The position numbers and the translations under genes are program-made. A stretch of DNA of 64,000 bases from DATILL01 sp035476575. Lineage in GTDB: Bacteria > Actinomycetota > Actinomycetes > Mycobacteriales > JACQDL01. This document shows, in pieces, positions 1 through 7,587 of this stretch. A model generated the notes under the pieces. That model was not told where the DNA came from. It searched no databases and saw only the letters and a program-made list of their open reading frames with translations. The DNA lies in contig DATILL010000123.1 in NCBI GenBank assembly GCA_035476575.1, forward strand, positions 48,103 to 112,102, given 5' to 3'. Positions within the stretch are counted from its first letter, which is position 1; every line of letters starts with the position of its first letter.

Positions 1-2045
1 GCCAGCGCCGCGTCCAGGTCGGCCTCCAGCCCGTTGCGCTCGCCGTCGACGATCCGCCGCTTGAGCCGCTCCGACAGCGGCAGCGCGGCCAGCTCCTGCG
101 CCCGGGTCTCCCGCGAAGACTGCGCCGAGACCCCCTCGAACAGCTCCAAGAACCGGCTCAGCGGGTCGTAGCCCTCGCGGCGCCGGTCGTAGACCAGGTC
201 CAGCGCCACCTCGCGCTGCTCGTCCGGGATCTTGCTCATCGGCAGGATCTTCGAGGCATGCACGATCGCGGAGTCCAGCCCGGCCCGCACGCACTCGTGC
301 AGGAACACCGAGTTGAGCACCTGCCGGGCGGCCGGGTTGAGCCCGAAGGACACGTTGGACAGGCCCAGCGTGGTCTGTACGTCGGGGTGCGCCTCCTTCA
401 GCCGCCGGATGCCCTCGATCGTCTCGATGCCGTCACGGCGGCTCTCCTCCTGGCCGGTGGCCAGGGTGAAGGTCAGGCAGTCGACCAGGATGGCGCTCTC
501 CCGCATCCCCCACGTCTCGGTCAGCGTCCTGATCAGCCGGTCGGCGATCGCGGCCTTCGTCGCCGCGGTGCGGGCCTGGCCCTCCTCGTCGATGGTCAGC
601 GCGACCACCGCGGCGCCGTGCTCGGCGACGATCGGCATGATCCGGGCGAACCGGCTCTCCGGGCCCTCGCCGTCCTCGAAGTTGACCGAGTTGATGACGC
701 AGCGGCCGCCGAGCATCTCCAGGCCGGCCTCGACCACCGGCGGCTCGGTGGAGTCGAGCATGATCGGCAGGGTGGACGCGGTGGCGTACCGGCTGGCGAT
801 CTCCCGCATGTCGACCACGCCGTCCCGGCCGACGTAGTCGACGCAGACGTCGAGCAGGTGCGAGCCGTGCCGGGTCTGCTCCCGGGCGATCTCCACGCAA
901 TGGTCCCACCGGCCGGCCAGCATGGCCTCGCGGAACGCCTTGGAGCCGTTGGCGTTGGTCCGCTCGCCGATCATCAGCACGCTGGTGTCCTGGCGGAACG
1001 GCACGCTCTGGTAGAGGCTCGCGGCGGCCGGCTCAGGCCGCGGCCGGCGGGTCGCCGGGGCCAGGTCGCGGACCCGCTCCACCACCTGCCGCAGGTGCTC
1101 CGGCGTGGTGCCGCAGCAGCCGCCGACCAGGCGGACGCCGTAGTCGGTGACGAAGGTGGCCAGCGCCTCGGCCAGCTCGGCCGGCTGCAGCGGGTACGTC
1201 GCGCCGTTCGGGCCGAGCTCGGGCAGGCCGGCGTTCGGCATCACCGACAGCCCGACCCGGGCGTGCCGGGACAGGTAGCGCAGGTGCTCGCTCATCTCGG
1301 CCGGGCCGGTGGCGCAGTTGAGCCCGATGAGGTCGATGCCGAGCGACTCCAGCGCGGTCAGCGCGGCGCCGATCTCGCTGCCCAGCAGCATCGTGCCGGT
1401 GGTCTCGACGGTGACCTGGGCGAAGATCGGCACCCATCGCCCGGCGGCGGACCTGGCTCGCTTGGCGCCCACGACTGCGGCCTTGGCCTGCAGCAGGTCC
1501 TGGCAGGTCTCGACCATGATCGCGTCCGCGCCACCGTCGATCAGCCCAGCCGACTCCTGCTGGTAGGCGTCGCGCAGGAAGGTGTACGGCGCGTGGCCGA
1601 GGCTGGGCAGCTTGGTGCCCGGCCCGGCCGAGCCGATGACGAACCGCGGCCGGCTGGGCGTGGACCAGTCGCGGGCCACCTCGGCGGCTAGCCGGGCGGC
1701 AGCCTCGGCCAGCTCGTAGATCCGCTCGGCGATGCCGTACTCACCGAGGTTGGCGGCGTTCGCGCCGAAGGTGTTGGTCTCCACGGCGTCGCAGCCGACC
1801 GCGAAGTAGGCGTCGTGGATGCCGCGGACGACGTCCGGCCGGGTCTCGCTGAGGATCTCATTGCAGCCCTCGTGGCCCTCGAAGTCGTCCAGGGTCAGGC
1901 CGTCGGTCTCGACCGCCGCCTGCAGCATGGTGCCCATCGCCCCGTCAGCGACGATCACCCGCTCGGAGAGCGCGGCGAGCAGGGGGGATCCCGGTGCGGT
2001 GCCGGCGTCCGGTGCGGTGCCGGCGCCCAGTGTGATGTCGGGCAT
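1..2045 (-). CDS. metH: Methionine synthase (cobalamin-dependent), N-terminal part, runs off the window
   Basis: Transfers a methyl group from methyltetrahydrofolate through cobalamin to homocysteine, in the cytosol. The visible 681 codons begin at an ATG whose complement is at 2043-2045. They cover the homocysteine-binding barrel, with the zinc cysteines in LIGLNCATGP and the VGGCCGT motif, and then most of the pterin-binding barrel (MIGERTNANGSKAF, LSNVSFGLNP). The cobalamin-binding and reactivation domains lie beyond base 1, so the full length is not known. The start is fixed by a TAGGCT box 7 nt upstream, which implies a leaderless mRNA. The PAC2 gene is transcribed divergently from the 64-bp gap, the same pairing as metH (Rv2124c) and Rv2125 in Mycobacterium. 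Confidence 0.95.
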   Translation of the reverse strand, partial: MPDITLGAGTAPDAGTAPGSPLLAALSERVIVADGAMGTMLQAAVETDGLTLDDFEGHEGCNEILSETRPDVVRGIHDAYFAVGCDAVETNTFGANAANLGEYGIAERIYELAEAAARLAAEVARDWSTPSRPRFVIGSAGPGTKLPSLGHAPYTFLRDAYQQESAGLIDGGADAIMVETCQDLLQAKAAVVGAKRARSAAGRWVPIFAQVTVETTGTMLLGSEIGAALTALESLGIDLIGLNCATGPAEMSEHLRYLSRHARVGLSVMPNAGLPELGPNGATYPLQPAELAEALATFVTDYGVRLVGGCCGTTPEHLRQVVERVRDLAPATRRPRPEPAAASLYQSVPFRQDTSVLMIGERTNANGSKAFREAMLAGRWDHCVEIAREQTRHGSHLLDVCVDYVGRDGVVDMREIASRYATASTLPIMLDSTEPPVVEAGLEMLGGRCVINSVNFEDGEGPESRFARIMPIVAEHGAAVVALTIDEEGQARTAATKAAIADRLIRTLTETWGMRESAILVDCLTFTLATGQEESRRDGIETIEGIRRLKEAHPDVQTTLGLSNVSFGLNPAARQVLNSVFLHECVRAGLDSAIVHASKILPMSKIPDEQREVALDLVYDRRREGYDPLSRFLELFEGVSAQSSRETRAQELAALPLSERLKRRIVDGERNGLEADLDAAL

Positions 2046-2052
2046 GCCGTCA

Positions 2053-2058
2053 AGCCTA
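2053..2058 (-). promoter_or_regulatory. Leaderless -10 box (TAGGCT) for metH
   Basis: TAGGCT on the reverse strand ends 7 nt before the metH ATG. This spacing puts the transcription start at or next to the A of the start codon, as in actinobacterial leaderless mRNAs. No Shine-Dalgarno sequence is present. Inferred from position and the match to TANNNT. Confidence 0.7.
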
Positions 2059-2097
2059 CCGAGAGGCTCCCGCCCCGGCCTTTGCGCACGTCCCGCG

Positions 2098-2103
2098 TAG
2101 GCT
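2098..2103 (+). promoter_or_regulatory. Leaderless -10 box (TAGGCT) for the PAC2 gene
   Basis: TAGGCT lies 6 nt before the GTG at 2110. Together with the opposing box at 2053-2058 it forms a compact divergent promoter pair in the metH/PAC2 gap. Confidence 0.7.
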
Positions 2104-2109
2104 GGCCGG

Positions 2110-2964
2110 GTGACCGACTTCGACGTTCTGCCCGACCTGACCGAGCCCGTGCTCGTCGGCGCCTTCGAGGGGTGGAACGACGCCGGGGACGCGGCGACCG
2201 CGGCGGTGGAGCACCTGGAGCTGATCTGGGACGCCCGGCCGCTCGCCGCGCTGGACCCGGACGACTACTACGACTTTCAGGTCAACCGGCCGACCGTGTC
2301 GCTGGTCGATGGCGTGACCCGGCGGCTGGAGTGGCCGACCACCCGGTTCTCGGTCTGCCGGCCGCCGCAGTCGCGGCGCGACCTGGTGCTGATGCGCGGC
2401 ATCGAGCCGAACATGCGCTGGCGTGGCTTCTGCGACGAGATCCTGGAGACCGCCCGCGAGCTGGGAGTGGAGCTGGTGGTGCTGCTCGGCGCGCTGCTGG
2501 CCGACACCCCGCACACCCGCCCGGTGCCGGTGACCGGTACGGCGTACGACCCGGCGTCGGCCGCCCGGTTCAGCCTGGAGCGGTCCCGGTACGAGGGGCC
2601 GACCGGCATCCTCGGGGTGCTGCAGGACGCGGCCGTACGGGCTGGGATGCCGGCCATCTCGTTCTGGGCCGCGGTGCCGCACTATGTCTCCCACTCCCCC
2701 AGCCCCAAGGCCACGCTGGCGCTGCTGCACCGGGTCGAGGAGGTGCTGGACGTGCCGGTGCCGCTGGCCAGCCTGCCCGAGCAGGCCGACCAGTGGCAGT
2801 CGCTGGTCACCGAGATGGCCGCTGAGGACGCCGAGGTGCGTGACTACGTCCGGTCCCTGGAGGAGCGCGACAACGACGACGTCGACCTGGCCCAGATCAG
2901 CGGCGAGTCGATCGCCCGGGAGTTCGAGCGCTACCTGCGCCGACGGCGCCCCGGCGCCGGCTGA
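2110..2964 (+). CDS. PAC2 family protein (proteasome assembly chaperone-like)
   Basis: 284 residues, GTG start. The N-terminal half carries the family signature (LVGAFEGWNDAGDAAT at about 17-32, then the YDFQVNRP segment). The middle has the conserved ELVVLLGALLADTPHTRPVP stretch, and the C-terminal half is an acidic helical extension. The family is named for eukaryotic proteasome assembly chaperones. Actinobacterial members (Rv2125-like) are soluble cytosolic proteins of unsettled function. The gene stands alone between metH and the DUF427 gene. The start is supported by the -10 box 6 nt upstream and by the lack of an RBS. Confidence 0.9.
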   Translation: MTDFDVLPDLTEPVLVGAFEGWNDAGDAATAAVEHLELIWDARPLAALDPDDYYDFQVNRPTVSLVDGVTRRLEWPTTRFSVCRPPQSRRDLVLMRGIEPNMRWRGFCDEILETARELGVELVVLLGALLADTPHTRPVPVTGTAYDPASAARFSLERSRYEGPTGILGVLQDAAVRAGMPAISFWAAVPHYVSHSPSPKATLALLHRVEEVLDVPVPLASLPEQADQWQSLVTEMAAEDAEVRDYVRSLEERDNDDVDLAQISGESIAREFERYLRRRRPGAG

Positions 2965-3003
2965 GCCGGGTGCTGGCTGAGCCGGCTCAGCCGGGTGGGC
3001 GGC

Positions 3004-3750
3004 CTACCGGCGGCTGGGCCGTTCCCGCGGCTCGCCGTCCACGTAGAGGTCGACCCGCTCGTTGTAGAAGGCGACCAGGCCGGCGACCTTCTGGCTCTCC
3101 GGCAACGGCGCCCGGTAGGACCAGGCGAGGTCTTCGTGGACGGCGTCCCCGGTCCGGACGGACCAGTACTCCGCCTGCCCCTTGTACGGGCAGTGCGTGA
3201 CGGTGCCGGTCGGCGTCAGCAGGTCCAGCCGGACATGTGGCTTGGGCAGGTAGTAACGCACCGGCAGCCCGGTCTCGAACAGCAGCCTCGGGCTGGCCGA
3301 CTCCGCGACGGTCACGCCGTCGACCTCGACCCGCACGTGCCGGGAGCTGGCCAGGACGTCGATGCGGGTATGCGGGTCCCGGGGGTGGGTGAACACCTCC
3401 TCGTCCTCCTCGAACCAGGCGTCCATCGCGTCCCACCTGAGCCGGACCAGGTCGCGTAGCTCCTCGACCGGTGAGTCCAGGTAGCGTACGGCGGCACCGG
3501 CCGCCTGCGTGCCGCCCACCTTGACGGTGAACACCTGGCCGTCGCCGCGGCTCGGCGAGTGGCTCACCGTCCCGTCGGGCACCAGCAGGTCGGCGCGCAC
3601 GTCCGCCACCGGGAAGTAGTACGTGGGGTAGTAGGGGACCTCCCACACCAGCACCGGGCGGGTGGTCCGGGCGACCAGCTCGCCGCCGAGGTAGGTGCGG
3701 ACCAGCTTCGCTCCGGGCTCGACCCGGACACGTCCTCGACTTGTCGTCAT
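3004..3750 (-). CDS. DUF427 family protein with two tandem domains
   Basis: 248 residues, ATG start. It contains two copies of the DUF427 fold: residues about 1-115 (VRVEPGAKLVRTYLGGELVA, then VPYYPTYYFPVADVR) and about 120-240 (RIDVLASSRHVRVEVDG, then LPVRYYLPKPHVRLDL and THCPYKGQAEYWSV). Single-domain DUF427 proteins are about 95-130 residues, so this is a normal two-domain version. The family has a small beta-rich fold and no established reaction. No signal peptide or membrane segment is visible. It is convergent with the PAC2 gene, with about 40 bp between the stops. Confidence 0.85.
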   Translation of the reverse strand: MTTSRGRVRVEPGAKLVRTYLGGELVARTTRPVLVWEVPYYPTYYFPVADVRADLLVPDGTVSHSPSRGDGQVFTVKVGGTQAAGAAVRYLDSPVEELRDLVRLRWDAMDAWFEEDEEVFTHPRDPHTRIDVLASSRHVRVEVDGVTVAESASPRLLFETGLPVRYYLPKPHVRLDLLTPTGTVTHCPYKGQAEYWSVRTGDAVHEDLAWSYRAPLPESQKVAGLVAFYNERVDLYVDGEPRERPSRR

Positions 3751-3800
3751 GTCGACGTAACTCGCCTAGCCGTGGCTGGCATTTCCGGGTGGCTGGCCGG

Positions 3801-5042
3801 TCAGGAGAGGCTGATGCCGAGCAGGGCGTCGGCCAGGTCACGCACCAGGCCGGGCGCGGCGCCGTCCCGGCCGCCGTACGCCATCGCCTCGGCCACCCAT
3901 CGGTCGACCGCGGCCAGCGCGCCGGGAGCGTTCAGGTCGTCAGCCAGCTCCCGGCGGACGGCGGCGAGCACGTGACCGGCGGACGGCCCAGCGGGCAGCC
4001 CGGCCGCCTGCCGCCAGCGGGCCAGCCGGGCCTGCGCCTCGGCCAGCCCGGCAGGCGTCCAGTCGCGGTCCGACCGGTAGTGGCTGGCCAGCAGCGCTAG
4101 GCGGATGGCGGCCGGGTCGACGCCGTCGGTCCGCAGCCGGGACACCAGCACCAGGTTGCCCAGGCTCTTCGACATCTTCTCCCCGTCCAGGCCGACCATG
4201 CCGGCGTGCACGTAGTGCCGGGCGAACGGCCACTGCCCGGTCAGCACCTCCGCGTGCGCGGCAGACATCTCGTGGTGCGGGAACGCCAGGTCGGACCCGC
4301 CGCCCTGCACGTCGAAGGACATGCCGAGCCGGTTGAGCGCGATCGCGGTGCACTCCACGTGCCAGCCCGGCCGGCCGGCGCCGACCGGCGAGGCCCAGGA
4401 CGGCTCGCCAGGCCGGGCCGCGCGCCACAGCAAGGGGTCGAGCGGGTCCTTCTTGCCGAGCCGGTCCGGATCGCCGCCGCGCTCGGCGAACAGCATCAGC
4501 ATGGTCGGCCCGTCCAGCCCGGACTCGTAGCCGAACCGGGACGTCGCGTCGACCGAGAAGTACACGTCCTCCTCGACGCGGTATGCCGCGCCGATGTCCA
4601 GGAGCTGGCGCACCGCCGCGGCCACCTCGTCGACGGCCTCGACGACGCCGACGTAGTCGCGCGGCGGCAGCACCCGCAGCGCGGTCATGTCGGCCCGGAA
4701 CAGCTCGATCTCCCACGTGGCCAGGGCGCCCCAGTCCTGGCCGGTCTGCGCCGCCCGCTCCAGCAGCGGGTCGTCGACGTCGGTGACGTTCTGCACGTAG
4801 TGCACCTCGTGGCCGGCGTCCAGCCAGACCCGGTGCACCAGGTCGAAGGCCAGGTAGGTGGCGGCGTGCCCGAGGTGGGTGGCGTCGTACGGCGTGATGC
4901 CGCAGACGTACATGCCCGCGGTGCGGCCCGGCGCGGTGGGTCGCACCGCGCGGGTGGCGGTGTCGAACAGCCGCAGCGGCCAGGTCGGGTGACCCGGCGT
5001 GGCCGGCAGCCGCGGCACGGACGGGGTCGGCCAGGAGCGCAT
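3801..5042 (-). CDS. mshC: Cysteine:1D-myo-inositol 2-amino-2-deoxy-alpha-D-glucopyranoside ligase
   Basis: Third enzyme of mycothiol synthesis. It activates cysteine with ATP and joins it to glucosaminyl-inositol. 413 residues, normal length. The class I synthetase signatures are present: THLGHA at 55-60 (HIGH type) and GEKMSKSLGN near 287-296 (KMSKS). Zinc ligands are likely C47 (MYVCGITPYD), the Cys in WHVECTAIAL and the His of PHHEMSAAHAE. An in-frame extension to 5246 exists, but MRSWPTP at 5042 is the family start and is preceded by a TAGCGT box at 7 nt. Mycothiol is restricted to actinobacteria, so this gene helps fix the phylum. It is divergent from the methyltransferase gene. Confidence 0.95.
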   Translation of the reverse strand: MRSWPTPSVPRLPATPGHPTWPLRLFDTATRAVRPTAPGRTAGMYVCGITPYDATHLGHAATYLAFDLVHRVWLDAGHEVHYVQNVTDVDDPLLERAAQTGQDWGALATWEIELFRADMTALRVLPPRDYVGVVEAVDEVAAAVRQLLDIGAAYRVEEDVYFSVDATSRFGYESGLDGPTMLMLFAERGGDPDRLGKKDPLDPLLWRAARPGEPSWASPVGAGRPGWHVECTAIALNRLGMSFDVQGGGSDLAFPHHEMSAAHAEVLTGQWPFARHYVHAGMVGLDGEKMSKSLGNLVLVSRLRTDGVDPAAIRLALLASHYRSDRDWTPAGLAEAQARLARWRQAAGLPAGPSAGHVLAAVRRELADDLNAPGALAAVDRWVAEAMAYGGRDGAAPGLVRDLADALLGISLS

Positions 5043-5049
5043 ACCGACC

Positions 5050-5055
5050 ACGCTA
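5050..5055 (-). promoter_or_regulatory. Leaderless -10 box (TAGCGT) for mshC
   Basis: TAGCGT on the reverse strand ends 7 nt before the mshC ATG at 5042. This decides the start against the longer in-frame alternatives. Confidence 0.65.
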
Positions 5056-5072
5056 CCGTCCGGGTTTCGGCC

Positions 5073-5078
5073 TACCCT
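5073..5078 (+). promoter_or_regulatory. Leaderless -10 box (TACCCT) for the methyltransferase gene
   Basis: TACCCT ends 7 nt before the GTG at 5086. The two opposing boxes at 5050-5055 and 5073-5078 share one 43-bp intergenic region. Confidence 0.6.
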
Positions 5079-5085
5079 CTGTCCG

Positions 5086-5859
5086 GTGACTGGGCCGTCG
5101 CTCGTCGAGGTGGCCGAGCTGGCCGTGCCGTACACGCTGGCCCGGCTGCGGCCGGTGCTGCCGCCGGCGCCGGCCAGGCTGCTGGAGGTGGGCGCCGGGT
5201 CGGGTGCGCTGGCCGCCGCGCTGCACGCCCTCGGGTACGCCGTCACCGCGGTCGAGCCGGACCCGGAGTCGGCCCGGGCGTGCGCCGCGCGTGGGCTGGA
5301 GGTGGTGGCGGCGCCGTTCGAGCGGGCCGAGCTGGGCGATGCCTACGACGCGGTGCTGTTCACCCGGGTGCTGCACCACCTGCCCGCGCCGGCGGACGCG
5401 GTCCGGCGGGCGGCCGGGCTCTCCCGGCTGATCGTGGTGGAGGACTTCGCCCGGGACGAGGTGGACCTGCCGGCCGCCGGTTTCGTGTCCGACGCACGGG
5501 CGGTGCTGGCTGCGGCCGGGCTGCTGCCGGACGAGCCGGCAGGAGCGCCGGCCGATCCGCTGGCCCGCTGGCGGGACGTGCCGGCCGAGCTGCTGCCGAT
5601 CCACCCGGGGCGGGCGGTGCTGGCCGCGCTGGCGGCCGGGGCCGCGGTGCGCGAGGTCGTCCGGACCGAGATGCTGTGGCGGTTGGTCCTGCACAGCGTC
5701 CGGCTGCCCGCCGAGCGGTTCATCTCGCTGGCCGACACGCTGCGCGGCATCGAGCTACGCCGGATCGCGGAGCTGACCCTGCCCGCGATCGGCATCTTCG
5801 CCGCCGCCACTGTCCCCTCCTGCCCTCCTGACGATCATCGAGTTGTTGTCGCTAGTTGA
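5086..5859 (+). CDS. Class I SAM-dependent methyltransferase
   Basis: 257 residues from a GTG start. The SAM-binding glycine motif LLEVGAGSGALAAALHALGY lies near residues 27-46. It is followed by the acidic strand AVEPDPESARACAARG and a post-motif segment YDAVLFTRVLHHLPAPADAV, typical of small-molecule methyltransferases. The substrate cannot be read from the sequence. Extending to an upstream ATG at 4999 would run into mshC, so GTG 5086 with its leaderless box is preferred. The last 11 codons lie inside the left arm of a long inverted repeat (5830-5852), so the C-terminal residues are dictated partly by the terminator. Confidence 0.8.
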   Translation: MTGPSLVEVAELAVPYTLARLRPVLPPAPARLLEVGAGSGALAAALHALGYAVTAVEPDPESARACAARGLEVVAAPFERAELGDAYDAVLFTRVLHHLPAPADAVRRAAGLSRLIVVEDFARDEVDLPAAGFVSDARAVLAAAGLLPDEPAGAPADPLARWRDVPAELLPIHPGRAVLAALAAGAAVREVVRTEMLWRLVLHSVRLPAERFISLADTLRGIELRRIAELTLPAIGIFAAATVPSCPPDDHRVVVAS

Positions 5860-5891
5860 TCTCCAATCGCGACAACAACTCGATGATCGTC
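5830..5891. terminator. Perfect 23-bp inverted repeat, bidirectional terminator between convergent genes
   Basis: Bases 5830-5852 and 5869-5891 are exact reverse complements around a 16-base loop. A short C/G-rich extension outside the stem (CCTCC on the left, GGAGG on the right) partly pairs as well. It lies between the methyltransferase (stop 5857-5859) and the NlpC/P60 gene (stop 5905-5907), where both need termination. No T tract is seen, as is common in high-GC actinobacteria. Confidence 0.8.
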
Positions 5892-5904
5892 GCGAGGAGG
5901 GGGG

Positions 5905-6972
5905 TCAGTGGGTTGGGGTGACCCGGACGGCGTAGGACATCAGCTCACCCTCGTCGAAGGAGAACGGCCGGATGTGCACCGGCACGCCGCTCTGCTGGGC
6001 CTCGATGATGGTGCCGTCGCCGAGGTACATCGCCACGTGGTGGATCGTCGTCGGGTCGCCGGTGTCGTAGGCGTAGAAGATCAGGTCGCCGGCCTGCGCC
6101 TCGCGCACCGGTAGGTACTGTCCGGCGTGCCACTGCTCCCGCGACGTGCGCGGTAGCACGACGCCGGCCGCCTCCCAGGCGCGCAGCATCAGCCCGGAGC
6201 AGTCGTAGGCGTCCGGCCCGGTCGCGCCCCACACGTACGGCTTGCCGAGCTGGGTGCGGGCGAAGTCGATCGCGGCCCGCACGGTGGCGTTGGTGATCCG
6301 GCCTGCGGACGGCAGCGCCTGCACCAGCGCCTCGACCAGCGCGGTGGCGCGTGGCTCCCACTTGGCGTAGGCGTTGGGAAACCCCGAGCGCTGCACGGCC
6401 TGCGCGGCGACGGTCAGCGGCAGGGTCTGCCAGCTTGGGACCTGCAGCAGCCGGTCGAGGAACTTCTGGGTCGAGTACGTCGGGTTCATGATCTGCTGCG
6501 GGGTGCCCCAGCCCTGGCTGGGCCGCTGCTGGAACAGGCCGAGGGAGTCACGGTCGCCGTGGTCGAGGTTGATCAGGTCCGACTCCTGGCTGGCGGTGGC
6601 CAGCGCGATGATCCAGGCCCGGGGCGGTACCGAGACCAGCCGGTTGCCCGCCCGGGTGCCGGACATTGCCATCGCGGCTGCGATGATCTTGACAGAGTTG
6701 TGGAGCTGCTCCTGGCTCAGGTCGGCGATCCGGGGATCCGTGACGGTGATCGGCGCGGAGCTGTTGGGGTCGTACAGCAGCGCGCCGAACCCACCGCTCG
6801 GGCCGAAGCCACCGCCGACCATGCTGGCCACGACCATGAGCACGGCCACCACGCCGACCACCGGCAGTGCCACCAACACCAGCAGCCGCTTGCGGAAGCG
6901 GCTGCGTGGCGGGGGGTTGTTCGAGGGGACGTCGTCTCTCGGCAGGCGTGGGGACAGCACGGATGTGGTCAT
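5905..6972 (-). CDS. Membrane-anchored bifunctional cell-wall hydrolase: lysozyme-like plus NlpC/P60
   Basis: 355 residues. A basic N-terminus (1-30) is followed by one membrane segment (about 30-52). A lysozyme/transglycosylase-like domain at about 85-215 has a candidate catalytic Glu130 in ATASQESDL and the GLFQQRPSQGWG motif. The NlpC/P60 domain (about 230-355) has Cys258 in YDCSGLML and His311/312 in IHHVAMYLG. This is the layout of a VirB1-like enzyme that locally opens peptidoglycan for a secretion channel. It is the last gene of the reverse-strand operon, 12 bp after its neighbour's stop. The context supports a secretion role, but a general wall-remodelling role is possible. Confidence 0.88.
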   Translation of the reverse strand: MTTSVLSPRLPRDDVPSNNPPPRSRFRKRLLVLVALPVVGVVAVLMVVASMVGGGFGPSGGFGALLYDPNSSAPITVTDPRIADLSQEQLHNSVKIIAAAMAMSGTRAGNRLVSVPPRAWIIALATASQESDLINLDHGDRDSLGLFQQRPSQGWGTPQQIMNPTYSTQKFLDRLLQVPSWQTLPLTVAAQAVQRSGFPNAYAKWEPRATALVEALVQALPSAGRITNATVRAAIDFARTQLGKPYVWGATGPDAYDCSGLMLRAWEAAGVVLPRTSREQWHAGQYLPVREAQAGDLIFYAYDTGDPTTIHHVAMYLGDGTIIEAQQSGVPVHIRPFSFDEGELMSYAVRVTPTH

Positions 6973-6984
6973 CGGGCCGGCTCC

Positions 6985-7587
6985 TCATCGCTTGGGATGC
7001 AGGTCGGTGACGCGCCAGGCATGACCGTCGCTGACGAGGTCGGCCACGACCGGACCGGCGTCGGTAGGCACCTCGATCGACGCGCTGGCGTAGAAGACCG
7101 ACCTCTCGACGGGGGTGGCCGGTCCGGTGACCCGGGTGGCCGGCACGTTTTGCTGCACGTCCGGGCTCTTGAGCTGCGCGGCGAACTCCCGGTCGGCGTA
7201 GCGGGACACCTCGGCCCACCACACGTCGAACGGCCGGTTGTGGTTCGCCCAAGCCGTGGTGAAGGCGGTGGCGATGGCGACGGCCTGCGCCACGGCGGCC
7301 CTGGTCGCCGGCCGCGGCGAGAACGTCGGGGTGAACGGCGTGGTGGTCGTCGGTGGCACGGTGAGCTCGGCCGACGAGGTGGTCGAGGCGGTGGGCAGGC
7401 CGGTCGGTGCTGGGGTCGGGCTGGGCTGGCCGACTCCCGCAAGGTCGGACGGCGGCAGCCCGGAGCCGCCGCCGAAGATCATGTTGGACAACGCGACCAG
7501 CATGGCCAGGACGAGCAGGCAGGAGAAGAACCGGCGCGGCGAGTACAGCGGCCAACGCCAGATCCGGCCGAACCCGTCAGCGGACAT
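6985..7587 (-). CDS. Single-pass membrane protein with VirB8-like layout
   Basis: 200 residues. A short cytoplasmic N-terminus (about 1-18, Trp-rich) is followed by a membrane segment (FFSCLLVLAMLVALSNMIF, about 20-38), a Ser/Thr/Pro-rich linker (about 50-90) and a compact extracytoplasmic domain. The last contains AVAIATAFTTAWANH, the kind of helix that opens NTF2-like/VirB8-type domains in Gram-positive conjugation proteins. It overlaps the end of the large membrane protein gene by 11 bp, so the two are translationally coupled. VirB8/TcpC-like function is inferred from layout and operon, not from a diagnostic motif. Confidence 0.6.
   Translation of the reverse strand: MSADGFGRIWRWPLYSPRRFFSCLLVLAMLVALSNMIFGGGSGLPPSDLAGVGQPSPTPAPTGLPTASTTSSAELTVPPTTTTPFTPTFSPRPATRAAVAQAVAIATAFTTAWANHNRPFDVWWAEVSRYADREFAAQLKSPDVQQNVPATRVTGPATPVERSVFYASASIEVPTDAGPVVADLVSDGHAWRVTDLHPKR

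Noticed and set aside
258..1691. Long forward frame opposite metH
   Set aside because: Its composition is a complement artefact of high GC. The metH frame shows strong family motifs throughout.
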